In this document: piece by piece, positions 1-7,929 of the stretch | Numbering within the stretch: the first letter of the stretch is position 1 | Layout of the letters: the number at the start of each line of letters is the position of its first letter | The notes under the pieces: model-generated | Told to the model about the DNA's origin: nothing | Seen by the model: only the letters and a program-made list of their open reading frames with translations | Database searches by the model: none | Position numbers and translations under genes: made by a program | Assembly: GCA_002314725.1 (NCBI GenBank) | Contig: DCGV01000066.1 | Span: 1 to 11,704, forward strand | From: Bacteroidales bacterium UBA1769 | GTDB taxonomy: Bacteria > Bacteroidota > Bacteroidia > Bacteroidales > UBA932 | Length of the DNA: 11,704 bases | Direction of reading: 5' to 3'

Positions 1-52
1 CCAAAAGAGCAGCGACTTCAGTTACGATGTAGTATTTCTTCCTTTCAGACAT
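1..52 (-). CDS. N-terminal fragment of an unidentified gene (possible helix-turn-helix protein)
   Basis: An ATG at 52-50 opens a frame that stays open to the left edge of the window, giving 17 codons that begin MSERKKYYIVTEVAALL. It starts 3 bp after the stop of the deoxyribosyltransferase-like gene, so it is probably the next gene of the same operon. The stretch YYIVTEVAALL resembles the start of small helix-turn-helix proteins of the MerR/excisionase type, where a phrase like 'tv.EvA.lLg' begins the first helix, but 17 residues are too few to assign a family. No Shine-Dalgarno sequence is visible before the ATG. The rest of the gene lies outside the window. Confidence 0.5.
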   Translation of the reverse strand, partial: MSERKKYYIVTEVAALL

Positions 53-55
53 ATC

Positions 56-370
56 TTAATTATTCTCCAGGTAGTTCACTTTCTTGCTGTGTGCCTTGGC
101 ATATTCAATCTCGCTGCGAGTACTGCTGCCGATGTATCCACCAACGTTGATCACGAAGATCTCGTCTGCCATATCAATCTTCCGCTTGTGCATATCGTCC
201 AGCATCTCCTTAGTCCCCTCTGTCCAGACTTCCTCATCCCCGGAATGGCCGAAAAGTCCGACGCTAATGACTATGTTGCCTTCAAGAGTCAGTCGCTTCT
301 GCACTTCAAAGAAATGATCTTTGAAACGGGTACTGCCGCAGAGGGTTATGACTTTGTATTTGCCAATCAT
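56..370 (-). CDS. Nucleoside 2-deoxyribosyltransferase-like small protein
   Basis: This encodes a 104-aa protein with the hallmarks of the nucleoside 2-deoxyribosyltransferase / DUF4406-like fold. An N-terminal beta strand leads into a phosphate- or ribose-binding loop (ITLCGSTRF, residues 8-16). A second strand, MADEIFVINVGGYIG (67-81), follows. The STRSEIEYA element (83-91) has E87 where related enzymes carry the catalytic glutamate of their 'G..xELGyA' motif. Family members transfer or hydrolyse the N-glycosidic bond of deoxynucleosides or deoxynucleotides, and no substrate can be read from this sequence. It is a soluble, single-domain, apparently complete protein. Its start lies 14 bp after the membrane-protein gene, and the next gene starts 3 bp after its stop. 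Close relatives occur widely in bacterial genomes and on mobile elements, so it may be a passenger rather than part of the defence system. Confidence 0.75.
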   Translation of the reverse strand: MIGKYKVITLCGSTRFKDHFFEVQKRLTLEGNIVISVGLFGHSGDEEVWTEGTKEMLDDMHKRKIDMADEIFVINVGGYIGSSTRSEIEYAKAHSKKVNYLENN

Positions 371-384
371 AGCATTTAACCATA

Positions 385-1071
385 TTAAGGATATACCGGG
401 TTGTCACCATCTACACTAATTTCATTACTATATACTGAGCCATTGCTAACTGTATCACTCGTTTCGTTTTGAATATAATATTTATTTGATTGATAAGGAG
501 ATTGTCTTCTCACAAAGCCAAATTGTTTTTGCATCTTCCCGCCAGGTTCTGGGCTTAAATAATAATGGCGTAGAGCAATTGGATAATGCTTCTTGAATTT
601 ACAATAAAAGATTGCCGATGACTCGCATTCATCGCCATCAATGTCGATATCAATTATCCAACTATACGGAATCAGTCCGATTCTAACGGTTTTTATCGCA
701 TCACTGTCATGTGATAAAACAAATCTCGACGGGTTCTTGGATGAAGGTTTAACTCCAATCAATCCATTGACAATGTTTATTCCTTTAATATCTGTACCGT
801 CTAGTTCTCCTTTTAGATATGACTGGACACAATGCTTATTGAATACCTCTGGGTAGTACTTATCAAATCTGTCGATATCGATAATTCGAACCATATGATT
901 CCGGCCATTGTGTTTCATTTGGAAATAGAGTTCCTTGACCATTTTTCTAATGTGCTGTCTATGCGATAGCACATCTTTGTCAGGTATTCTCGTCGCAATA
1001 AGAATAGCGATAATAACTGCCAAAACGGAAGCAACGGCTCCAATAATTGTGAACAATGTGGCGATATCCAT
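385..1071 (-). CDS. Hypothetical protein with one N-terminal membrane helix
   Basis: This 228-aa protein is not assigned to a named family. Residues 5-28 form an uninterrupted hydrophobic segment rich in Ile, Ala, Leu and Val. It is followed by a charged, basic stretch (about 31-55: DKD, HRQH, RKMVKE), so the most likely topology is a single N-terminal anchor with a cytoplasmic globular domain. There is no signal-peptidase-like site. The soluble part has a beta-rich centre (about 95-160) containing IGLIPYSWIIDIDIDGDE and then IFYCKFKKHYP. A pattern of this kind (IP...I..id..GDE....YCkF) seems to recur in short hypothetical proteins, but I cannot name the family. The tail after residue 200 is polar and probably disordered. 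It starts 9 bp after the HNH gene, which suggests co-expression. Possible roles are membrane recruitment of the complex or a membrane-acting effector, neither of which the sequence proves. Confidence 0.7.
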   Translation of the reverse strand: MDIATLFTIIGAVASVLAVIIAILIATRIPDKDVLSHRQHIRKMVKELYFQMKHNGRNHMVRIIDIDRFDKYYPEVFNKHCVQSYLKGELDGTDIKGINIVNGLIGVKPSSKNPSRFVLSHDSDAIKTVRIGLIPYSWIIDIDIDGDECESSAIFYCKFKKHYPIALRHYYLSPEPGGKMQKQFGFVRRQSPYQSNKYYIQNETSDTVSNGSVYSNEISVDGDNPVYP

Positions 1072-1080
1072 AGGTGCTAG

Positions 1081-1839
1081 TTAATCATTCTCCCCAGACG
1101 GAGCACACGTAAAACTGTTTATTAGTTGTTTGATAACATCTGGCGAATACGGAATTGGCTTTTGTCTGTGAAGAATTGAGTGGCAATTAGAGCAGACAGG
1201 TATGAGATCTTTGATGGGATCAATGCTATGTTCGCCGTCGGTACTAGAAATTGGCACAATATGATGTACTTCAATGAAATCTTTGCCTATTTCTCCATAT
1301 CGTTCCTCAAAATCAAATCCGCAAATAGCACATTTACAGCCGTAGTATTCAATGCATTTTAACCTTGCCCTATAATCGCGCTCATGCCTGCTACAATGGC
1401 TGTCTATTATATTTCCTTCAGTAAACTCGTTCTTAAATAATCGTTCTTTTTCTCTTCTTTTCTGCTCTTCTTCTTTCTTTTTTTCAAATTCTCGTTTTAT
1501 TTTCTCATATATCGGAATCCAATCCTCATCCTCTTTTTTTGCCCGATAATCAAGATAGTATCTTAGACTCTTCCACGCTGTATGCCCATTCCCTACGGTC
1601 ATCCATTCTTCATGACACTCAATGGTTACATAATAACGAACGAGTTGTTCAATGCTAATGGAATTATCATAAAGGATAGAAAAATTCTCGTCAACTTTTT
1701 CTTTTATGATACGAGAAAGATGAATTTCTGCACCATCAATAAGGTTGGAAAGAAATGTACCATTTTCACCTTTTTGAACTCGCATAAAAGCACGGAAGTC
1801 CTTGCTTGCCTCGAAAAATTGTTCGGGTATTGTATTCAT
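1081..1839 (-). CDS. HNH endonuclease coupled to the DruE-like helicase
   Basis: This 252-aa protein carries a C-terminal HNH nuclease domain of the McrA-like, zinc-binding kind at about residues 150-230. CxxC pairs C170/C173 and C216/C219 are expected to hold the structural zinc. The EVHHIVPIS strand supplies H192/H193, and DLIPVCSNCHSILHR supplies N218, H220 and H224. These are all the expected residues for a metal-dependent, beta-beta-alpha-metal DNA nuclease. Residues 1-105 form a mostly helical region I do not recognise, perhaps for substrate or partner recognition. Residues about 110-137 are very rich in Lys, Glu and Arg and probably form a helical or coiled-coil connector. The start codon shares one base with the druE stop (TAATG), implying translational coupling and matched amounts of helicase and nuclease. 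It could be the cleavage component of the system or a stand-alone restriction enzyme inserted into the operon. Confidence 0.88.
   Translation of the reverse strand: MNTIPEQFFEASKDFRAFMRVQKGENGTFLSNLIDGAEIHLSRIIKEKVDENFSILYDNSISIEQLVRYYVTIECHEEWMTVGNGHTAWKSLRYYLDYRAKKEDEDWIPIYEKIKREFEKKKEEEQKRREKERLFKNEFTEGNIIDSHCSRHERDYRARLKCIEYYGCKCAICGFDFEERYGEIGKDFIEVHHIVPISSTDGEHSIDPIKDLIPVCSNCHSILHRQKPIPYSPDVIKQLINSFTCAPSGEND
1477..1483 (-). other. Slippery heptamer A AAA AAG in the HNH gene
   Basis: A run of seven A followed by G (coding strand) lies in the Lys/Glu-rich connector. It is phased exactly as X XXY YYZ in the zero frame (GAA AAA AAG), the same heptamer as the programmed -1 frameshift site of E. 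coli dnaX. A -1 slip would reach a TAA at 1435-1433 after 14 codons, giving a product without the HNH domain. No convincing upstream Shine-Dalgarno-like stimulator was seen, and no downstream hairpin was folded. Lysine-rich coding can produce this heptamer by chance. Confidence 0.25.
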
Positions 1840-1841
1840 TA
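1837..1841 (-). promoter_or_regulatory. Stop-start overlap TAATG joining druE and the HNH gene
   Basis: The TAA stop of the helicase gene (1841-1839) and the ATG of the HNH gene (1839-1837) share one base. Upstream there is only a weak A-rich stretch (AAAGAAA) and no proper Shine-Dalgarno sequence. Re-initiation by ribosomes finishing druE is therefore the likely source of HNH translation. This junction also supports ATG 1839 as the true start of the HNH gene. Confidence 0.75.
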
Positions 1842-4800
1842 TTTCTTTATGATTACGTAGTATAGAATGTCTCCGCTATCTTTATACGCTTCTGTCATTC
1901 CTCCAAGGCTGTCCAGATTCATATATTTACTACTGGATTTCCATCCGCCACTTATTCCGTGATCTGGACGTATCTCCAAAATCTTTCCATCCTCTGTTTC
2001 AAATCTCAACCACCGATGATGTCCTGCATCAATATGTGACTTGACCGGTACTATCCCAAGCACCTTGTCAAAAAGTCCTTCCGTATACTCATCGGCAGCT
2101 TCAGGGTTGTCAAAGTTGAAGTTGATATAAGTATAATCATTAAACCTATCGTTTGTACAATAGCGTCGTCCTGAATCAAGGCGTAATGTCACGTTTTGAA
2201 TGTCAAGATTGTAAGCGTCTTTAATCTCCTTAATCAGATACACGAGCAAAAGACTTGATAATGCGGAATTGACGTATTTATCACTGAAGGTTACTTTTAC
2301 CCTCGAATTGTTTAGAATCGACTTTAATAAAGCCTGGTCACCAGGATTCAATGTTACTGGTTCAATTACATCCGAGAAATAATGAGCAACTCTAAAATAT
2401 GAGGCCGTCGCAGAGCCACTTCTGACTATCTCAGAAGCATCACTTTCCAATATTGGAGCTGGAAGATTAGTAAACACCGTTTCAGTATGATCCAAAAAAA
2501 GGTCTCCTGAGTCTGTGCCCCACGCGTCAGAAAAGGATAGTGCACTTTCTGCTTCTGTAAAATATCTATCAATCCTGTTAGCGCCTAGGTATGCAATCAA
2601 ACCTGTTTTGAATGTCCCCAAATCCTTAACGAAGTCCACTTTGCAGTCAGGGAATCTGTCTGCAAGAGAAATAAATTGGAGTTTATCTGCATTAGATGGG
2701 TGAACATCCGGATGATATTCCACCTTAATCTCTATGCTAATGCCTTTCTCTATAGCCTTCTTTACCATTCGTCCAATCTGAGTATGTACACTGCTCCAAT
2801 CATTTATGGAATTATTGTCCGCAATGTCAGATACACAGAAAACAAGCTTCTTACAATCATTGGAATTCACGAATGATTTTGCAATGGTTCTCAATGGTTG
2901 GAATACTGGATGGGGATCAACTCCGAAATTCTGTACTGACTCTGTTACCACAACATTAGATGAGTTCTGTTTGCGTAGCCATTCCATGACAAGCGCTTTA
3001 GAAAGAAGACGAGAGTTTCGATAATTCTCTCTATCTATAAGACATTTGGCGCAGGCTCCATCTTCCTGCTCACAAGAACAGGTGCTGTTGGTAATCATTC
3101 TCTTGGCAATCTTGAAAACTTCCTGACACTCTGATTCACGAGAAAGATGAAGCGAATAGCCACAACCGCCACGAGCCGTATCGAAGATAAACAGTGCTGT
3201 ATCTTCTTGCTCCGGCTTGGTGCCGAAACCTATCTCACCCTCGTCAATCCCTAGATACTCTGCCAAGGCCCGACGAAGAATAACTCCCATTGAATATGCA
3301 AGTCTCTCATCACATTCAAAAGAGGATGAGTTGCTGCTCTTCTTAAACCTAAGAACAGAATAGCAGGTTTGATGACGTCCCGTGAATACTACATGTCGTG
3401 CAATATCAGATTCAGCGGCTTCACAAGTGTCACCCCAAAGTCTATTATGACCAATATGAACGCCAGAAGGCACATCAGTAGAATAGGAATCTTTCTCCAC
3501 TGCAGCACGACCGCATCTTTTACAGAATGCAAATCCGGCTCCGTTTCCTACATTATAGAATAGAATTTCGCCTTGCTCTCCGCTACTGGAAACCTCACAC
3601 ATGTTCAGTCTCATTGGATGAGCCCAGTTTGTCCTAAGGAGAACAGGTCTGATATCATAGAATTTTTTCTCTGTTCTCTCCTCTCGTGAGCTATCAGTAT
3701 TCTGGTCGGTGCAGAATCCGATAGGCTCATATGCTAATGTGTATGAGAGACCACTTCTGCCTTCAGGATCGACGATACTTCTATATGAACTCTGACAGAC
3801 AGGACATTTTGAGTCTGTCTGCTGAAGAACTTTATATTCGGTATGTCCACAATTCTTACAGAAGTAAATTGCTTTTGTCTGTGTGGCTTCATTGTATGCG
3901 CCAAGCAGTTTAATGCCAGCAGAAACGTAATTCTTTTCATTTACAACAACAGTCTGTTCTGGAGCATACTCATTCAGCGCAGTATACACTTCGCGACTTG
4001 CTGTGGTAGACCTCTGGATGGCCTTAATCTTCTTTTCAATTTTATTAAGCTCGCTGCGAAGAATCTCTTTCTCGGAGTCTATTGAAGATTCCTTAATTTT
4101 TAGAGTTATCTCCTTACTACGCTTATAGCATTTTACAAGTTCAGAGGACTGTTCTCGATCAATAAAATCAAATGAAACTACGCCGGTCGGCATGCTAGCA
4201 TTCGGAATGAATTGTTTCTCAGATAAGTATTTTAGCAAGCCTTCTCTCTGAGTCTTTTCAATCTGAATAGTGATGGCCTTTTTTCTCTTTTCTTCATCTT
4301 GATATTTTTCAAGTGCATCTTCGAGTTCCTTTATTACGTCATTGTATTCTTTCTGGATTTCTCTGATAGCCTGAATAGTAACATCAATAGTGAAAGGGAT
4401 ATGGGAACCAAAAATCTTTGCGAATTTTTTTATTTCAGCTTGATTTGTGCTCATATCATCGAGAAAATCCACAAATGCGTCACATAGTGACTCCATAAAT
4501 TCCTTTATAGTGATGGTAGCCTGAATACCGGAGCCATTGTCACAAATGAATTGACGGAAGAAGAAAGAGTTGATGTGTCTTTGTATGATGGTCAAGCTCT
4601 CTCTTGCCTTTGCCATATGGTTGGTCGCTTGAAGAGCCCACATCGGATTTGCAAAGGCATGCTGACCGACAGGCGTATTATTGCACAACGAAAATGCAAC
4701 GGCCTTTGTTTGTCCATTTCGTCCGGCACGTCCTACACGCTGCAAATAGTTAGCGGCAGTCGGTGGCACTGTGTCCATAAGAACGACATCAATGTCGCCA

Positions 4801-7800
4801 ATATCCACACCCATTTCCATTGTAGTAGAACAATGCAGAACATTGATAATAGGATTATCTGCTTTAAAATCAACCGTGTATTTTCTTAATAGTTCCTTTG
4901 ATTGTTGGGCAGAGTGTTCAGCAGCAAGGTAGTCAGGTGTTGATCTACTATATATATACTTGTAACGGTCTGACCAAAATCCTTTCTCTTGGAATGTATG
5001 TACTGCATCGTCTGTTGCTTGCCATTTTGCAACATCGTCATTTGACGAAGGTCTAGAAGGCATGGTAATTGGACGCTCAGAGCATTTGAACTGTTTGAAC
5101 AGTTCTGTGGACAATTCGCCGGTCATAATCGGGCTGTATCCACATATGGTTGTGTCCAATAATGCTCCACTTACAGGGCATTCCCAGACTTTGTCTGTTT
5201 TCTTTATTAATGCCGTGTTGTTGGAATCTTTTCCGGAAAGATCCACATAATAACATCCGAGGTAACGACCGTCTGAGTAGAATTTTGGGTCGTTGTATCC
5301 CTCGTGGCTATCTGATGTCACCTTGACAAGGATATGCTTTTCCACAAGAGTATTCCATGCTTCACTCAGCAGGTTGTCAACGAGCGTTGCGTGAGATGAA
5401 AGTTTTTCCTGCGAATCTATGCCGAGTGCGGCACAGAGAAGAAGAATAACACGAGGCTGCTTGACTGAAACATTTCCTTGTTCGTCCTTCTTAACCTTGA
5501 CCCACTTGGAAATGCCTTCACGTTCATCGTCGGCAGGGGCAATCGGCTTGCTTAAGTTGGAATCTCTAACATACTTTCGCTCACCTGAAATAAGAGGTTG
5601 AATGTGGTTGGCTAATCTAAAATGATAGTCAATAATAATCTTCAGATAATCCTGCCAATCCTTGTCAGAAAGGCCTAACTCGTGGTCATCAGAGAAGTCA
5701 TGCAGCGACTCCGGCATATGTATATCCTTCAATGCAGGATATACAAGGGTTACAAGCCCCATACTTTCAACACCCGTCTCGTACAACTGACGGCGGCCAA
5801 TGAAAGAACGGATCAATGATGCTTTATATGCCTGTTTATCTCCCGAATCAGGACTTGATATGTGATCAAACAGCCTGTCATAGCATATTAAATTAGCTGT
5901 TTCGGCAAGTGTCAAACGCTTGCCAGTGGCAGCTGGTGTGGCAACCTGACTAAGGATTGCATTGATTTGAACGTCATCAAGGCCCATAGCTACTAAGCTT
6001 TCTCTTGTGAGTGTCGGATTAGATGCACTTGCCTTAGCCTTTGCAAGATCTTCCATTACCTTCTTTCTTGCAATTCGGCGTTCTACTTCGATATTAAATG
6101 TCTTCGCAGAAATTGCAGTTCCTTGACGGCTATCAGTGAATGCGATATACTTGCCCCAAGCATAATTTTTCGGAGCGCATTCCTTTAGAAAAACAGGGGA
6201 AACTGTCTGGTTTATGAAGTTGATAGGTATACGGAAATGATTGAAATTAAGTTTCTTACCTTTTGCCAATCTACCGCATGTAGGACAGTATGTCTTCTGG
6301 CCATCCCTATACTCAATCCAGTGGCCAGACTTGTTGACCATCAGTTCAAGTTTTGTTGATGCTTCTGTATGAACGAGGTCCATTGTGGATACATTGGCCC
6401 TGTCCATGTGTGTATAGTTCTTCTCTTTGTCATATGGGAGCAAGTAAAATACGTCAGGTCTGTCTGCTCTCTCCGACTCGGTAGAGTCATCTATATCATC
6501 GTCATTATTGATGGCAAAGTAATCATCGTGGTTAAAGCCATCCTCGTATGGTGTAACAACATTGGTTTGAGCATCACTCACTCCCATCAACACGAAACTG
6601 TTGCAACGCTTGCACTGAACCAATTCCAGTAAGGGTTTACCACAATCCGGACAGACAGCAGCCTTATATGTGGTCAAGTGTCCGTAAGGGGTGCCGCTTG
6701 TAGCGTGACAATTCTCATTGGCACATGCATACAGACCGCTGATAGCTCTCATAAAGAAATGAGCCCTGAGCGACATAACGACATTGCCTCCTGCCTTGAG
6801 TTCGCAAAGTCTGTCAATAAGATTAAGGGCTCCAAGAGGAGAGTAATACTCCTGAGGTCCAAACCAGTCCCAAATCTGTCTTAACGACATCCCTGCTACG
6901 GTGTTAATCTTTTTTCTGAGAGCAATAAGTTTATCGGCAGAAATATGAATATGCTTTTCTACAAGAGCACTCTCAAGTTCGTTTCGGTTTATTTCGGGAA
7001 CAAGTCTTTCTCCGTCAATCACTGCAATGTTTTCCGTGTCTTGCCCAGTGACCATTGAAATATAATCGATGAGGGAAGACGTACCATCCTGGCCTCCGAT
7101 AGTCGCACTGGTACATGCAAAACGAACTTCATTAGCCTTTACTCCAAACGCATCAAGAATACGCTTTATCTGATATGCAAGTTCAACAGCGGAAGAACCG
7201 GAATAACTGTGGGCTTCATCAATGATAATCCAGCGCAATTTACCTGCGGACTCTTGAAGCATTTTCTGGTCACTTTTCCTTACCAGGATATATTCAAGCA
7301 TGCTCGGATTAGAAAGAAGAATCTGGGGACGAGTTCCATTACCCTTGTTATCGCGAATAAGTTCGCGAGTTACTACCTCGTTTTGCGAATGTTCTCCATC
7401 CGCTCCGCTTTCTTTGAAATCTGGAGTATTGCCATTATACACGGCAAATTTAAGGTTGGTCTTTTCACAGAAACTTGCAAGGCGGGATTTCTGATCCTCC
7501 ATCAAGGCATTAAGGGGATAAAGAAATATTGCTTGAATAGCATTGGTCTTTGGCTGCTCATACAAATCGCTAAGAACAGGGTACATAAAGCACTCGGTTT
7601 TACCAGAACCAGTACCGGATGTTACTACAATGCTTTTTCCTTCCTGCAATTTTTTCCAGCTTTCACTCTGATGTGAATATGGTGGGTATTTCTGTCCTAT
7701 CTCAAGCTTTGAAATCACGTCGGCATTAAGATAATTTTTCCAGTTCGGATCAGTTGTGGCCTTCCACCCAAACATACTCTGAAATACTGGCTCTGCAAGA

Positions 7801-7925
7801 AGAGGCTCTTCTTTGAACAATTTCTCTATCGCTGGGCGCATAGGATGACTGCCTGGCGTCCACATTGAAAGAAGTGCAAGCCTAAGATTTTCTTCAGTTT
7901 CCTTAAATATGTTTTCGAATTTCAT
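1839..7925 (-). CDS. druE: DruE-like DEAH-box helicase with DUF1998/MZB module (Druantia core)
   Basis: This is a 2028-aa superfamily 2 helicase. RecA-1 has a Q-motif-like YPPYSHQ (80-86), Walker A GTGSGKT (104-110), YPLNALMEDQ (136-145), DEAH (236-239) and SAT (273-275). RecA-2 is split. Its first strand FTDSRQGTA lies at 596-604, but motif V (TTMEMGVDIGDID, 1034-1046) and motif VI QRVGRAGR (1062-1069) come about 430 residues later. Paired cysteines suggest zinc sites at C401/C406, C425/C428, C438/C441 and C547/C550, and again at C1356/C1359 with C1374/C1377 and at C1468/C1471. A helical, charged region spans about 1185-1305. The DUF1998/MZB-type block (about 1535-1650) has GGCGYS with C1588, then C1616, C1618, C1625 and C1628. 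The last ~370 residues are an unassigned module. Size, motifs and position behind a DruH-like gene fit DruE of Druantia, an ATP-driven DNA translocase or helicase needed for phage defence. All ATPase motifs look intact. DISARM helicases are the nearest alternative. Confidence 0.9.
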   Translation of the reverse strand: MKFENIFKETEENLRLALLSMWTPGSHPMRPAIEKLFKEEPLLAEPVFQSMFGWKATTDPNWKNYLNADVISKLEIGQKYPPYSHQSESWKKLQEGKSIVVTSGTGSGKTECFMYPVLSDLYEQPKTNAIQAIFLYPLNALMEDQKSRLASFCEKTNLKFAVYNGNTPDFKESGADGEHSQNEVVTRELIRDNKGNGTRPQILLSNPSMLEYILVRKSDQKMLQESAGKLRWIIIDEAHSYSGSSAVELAYQIKRILDAFGVKANEVRFACTSATIGGQDGTSSLIDYISMVTGQDTENIAVIDGERLVPEINRNELESALVEKHIHISADKLIALRKKINTVAGMSLRQIWDWFGPQEYYSPLGALNLIDRLCELKAGGNVVMSLRAHFFMRAISGLYACANENCHATSGTPYGHLTTYKAAVCPDCGKPLLELVQCKRCNSFVLMGVSDAQTNVVTPYEDGFNHDDYFAINNDDDIDDSTESERADRPDVFYLLPYDKEKNYTHMDRANVSTMDLVHTEASTKLELMVNKSGHWIEYRDGQKTYCPTCGRLAKGKKLNFNHFRIPINFINQTVSPVFLKECAPKNYAWGKYIAFTDSRQGTAISAKTFNIEVERRIARKKVMEDLAKAKASASNPTLTRESLVAMGLDDVQINAILSQVATPAATGKRLTLAETANLICYDRLFDHISSPDSGDKQAYKASLIRSFIGRRQLYETGVESMGLVTLVYPALKDIHMPESLHDFSDDHELGLSDKDWQDYLKIIIDYHFRLANHIQPLISGERKYVRDSNLSKPIAPADDEREGISKWVKVKKDEQGNVSVKQPRVILLLCAALGIDSQEKLSSHATLVDNLLSEAWNTLVEKHILVKVTSDSHEGYNDPKFYSDGRYLGCYYVDLSGKDSNNTALIKKTDKVWECPVSGALLDTTICGYSPIMTGELSTELFKQFKCSERPITMPSRPSSNDDVAKWQATDDAVHTFQEKGFWSDRYKYIYSRSTPDYLAAEHSAQQSKELLRKYTVDFKADNPIINVLHCSTTMEMGVDIGDIDVVLMDTVPPTAANYLQRVGRAGRNGQTKAVAFSLCNNTPVGQHAFANPMWALQATNHMAKARESLTIIQRHINSFFFRQFICDNGSGIQATITIKEFMESLCDAFVDFLDDMSTNQAEIKKFAKIFGSHIPFTIDVTIQAIREIQKEYNDVIKELEDALEKYQDEEKRKKAITIQIEKTQREGLLKYLSEKQFIPNASMPTGVVSFDFIDREQSSELVKCYKRSKEITLKIKESSIDSEKEILRSELNKIEKKIKAIQRSTTASREVYTALNEYAPEQTVVVNEKNYVSAGIKLLGAYNEATQTKAIYFCKNCGHTEYKVLQQTDSKCPVCQSSYRSIVDPEGRSGLSYTLAYEPIGFCTDQNTDSSREERTEKKFYDIRPVLLRTNWAHPMRLNMCEVSSSGEQGEILFYNVGNGAGFAFCKRCGRAAVEKDSYSTDVPSGVHIGHNRLWGDTCEAAESDIARHVVFTGRHQTCYSVLRFKKSSNSSSFECDERLAYSMGVILRRALAEYLGIDEGEIGFGTKPEQEDTALFIFDTARGGCGYSLHLSRESECQEVFKIAKRMITNSTCSCEQEDGACAKCLIDRENYRNSRLLSKALVMEWLRKQNSSNVVVTESVQNFGVDPHPVFQPLRTIAKSFVNSNDCKKLVFCVSDIADNNSINDWSSVHTQIGRMVKKAIEKGISIEIKVEYHPDVHPSNADKLQFISLADRFPDCKVDFVKDLGTFKTGLIAYLGANRIDRYFTEAESALSFSDAWGTDSGDLFLDHTETVFTNLPAPILESDASEIVRSGSATASYFRVAHYFSDVIEPVTLNPGDQALLKSILNNSRVKVTFSDKYVNSALSSLLLVYLIKEIKDAYNLDIQNVTLRLDSGRRYCTNDRFNDYTYINFNFDNPEAADEYTEGLFDKVLGIVPVKSHIDAGHHRWLRFETEDGKILEIRPDHGISGGWKSSSKYMNLDSLGGMTEAYKDSGDILYYVIIKK

Positions 7926-7929
7926 AATT

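Noticed and set aside
89..379. Plus-strand 96-codon open frame opposite the deoxyribosyltransferase-like gene
   Set aside because: Antisense to a gene with clear motifs; its translation shows no domain and it has no neighbours on that strand.
371..384. Promoter or terminator between the membrane-protein gene and the deoxyribosyltransferase-like gene
   Set aside because: The gap is only 14 bp and contains no hairpin or T-run on the coding strand. The other gaps are as short or shorter.
7209..7676. A 155-codon plus-strand open frame opposite the N-terminal helicase motifs of druE
   Set aside because: It lies wholly antisense to the Walker A and DEAH coding region, has low-complexity composition and no recognisable domain; it is a shadow of druE.
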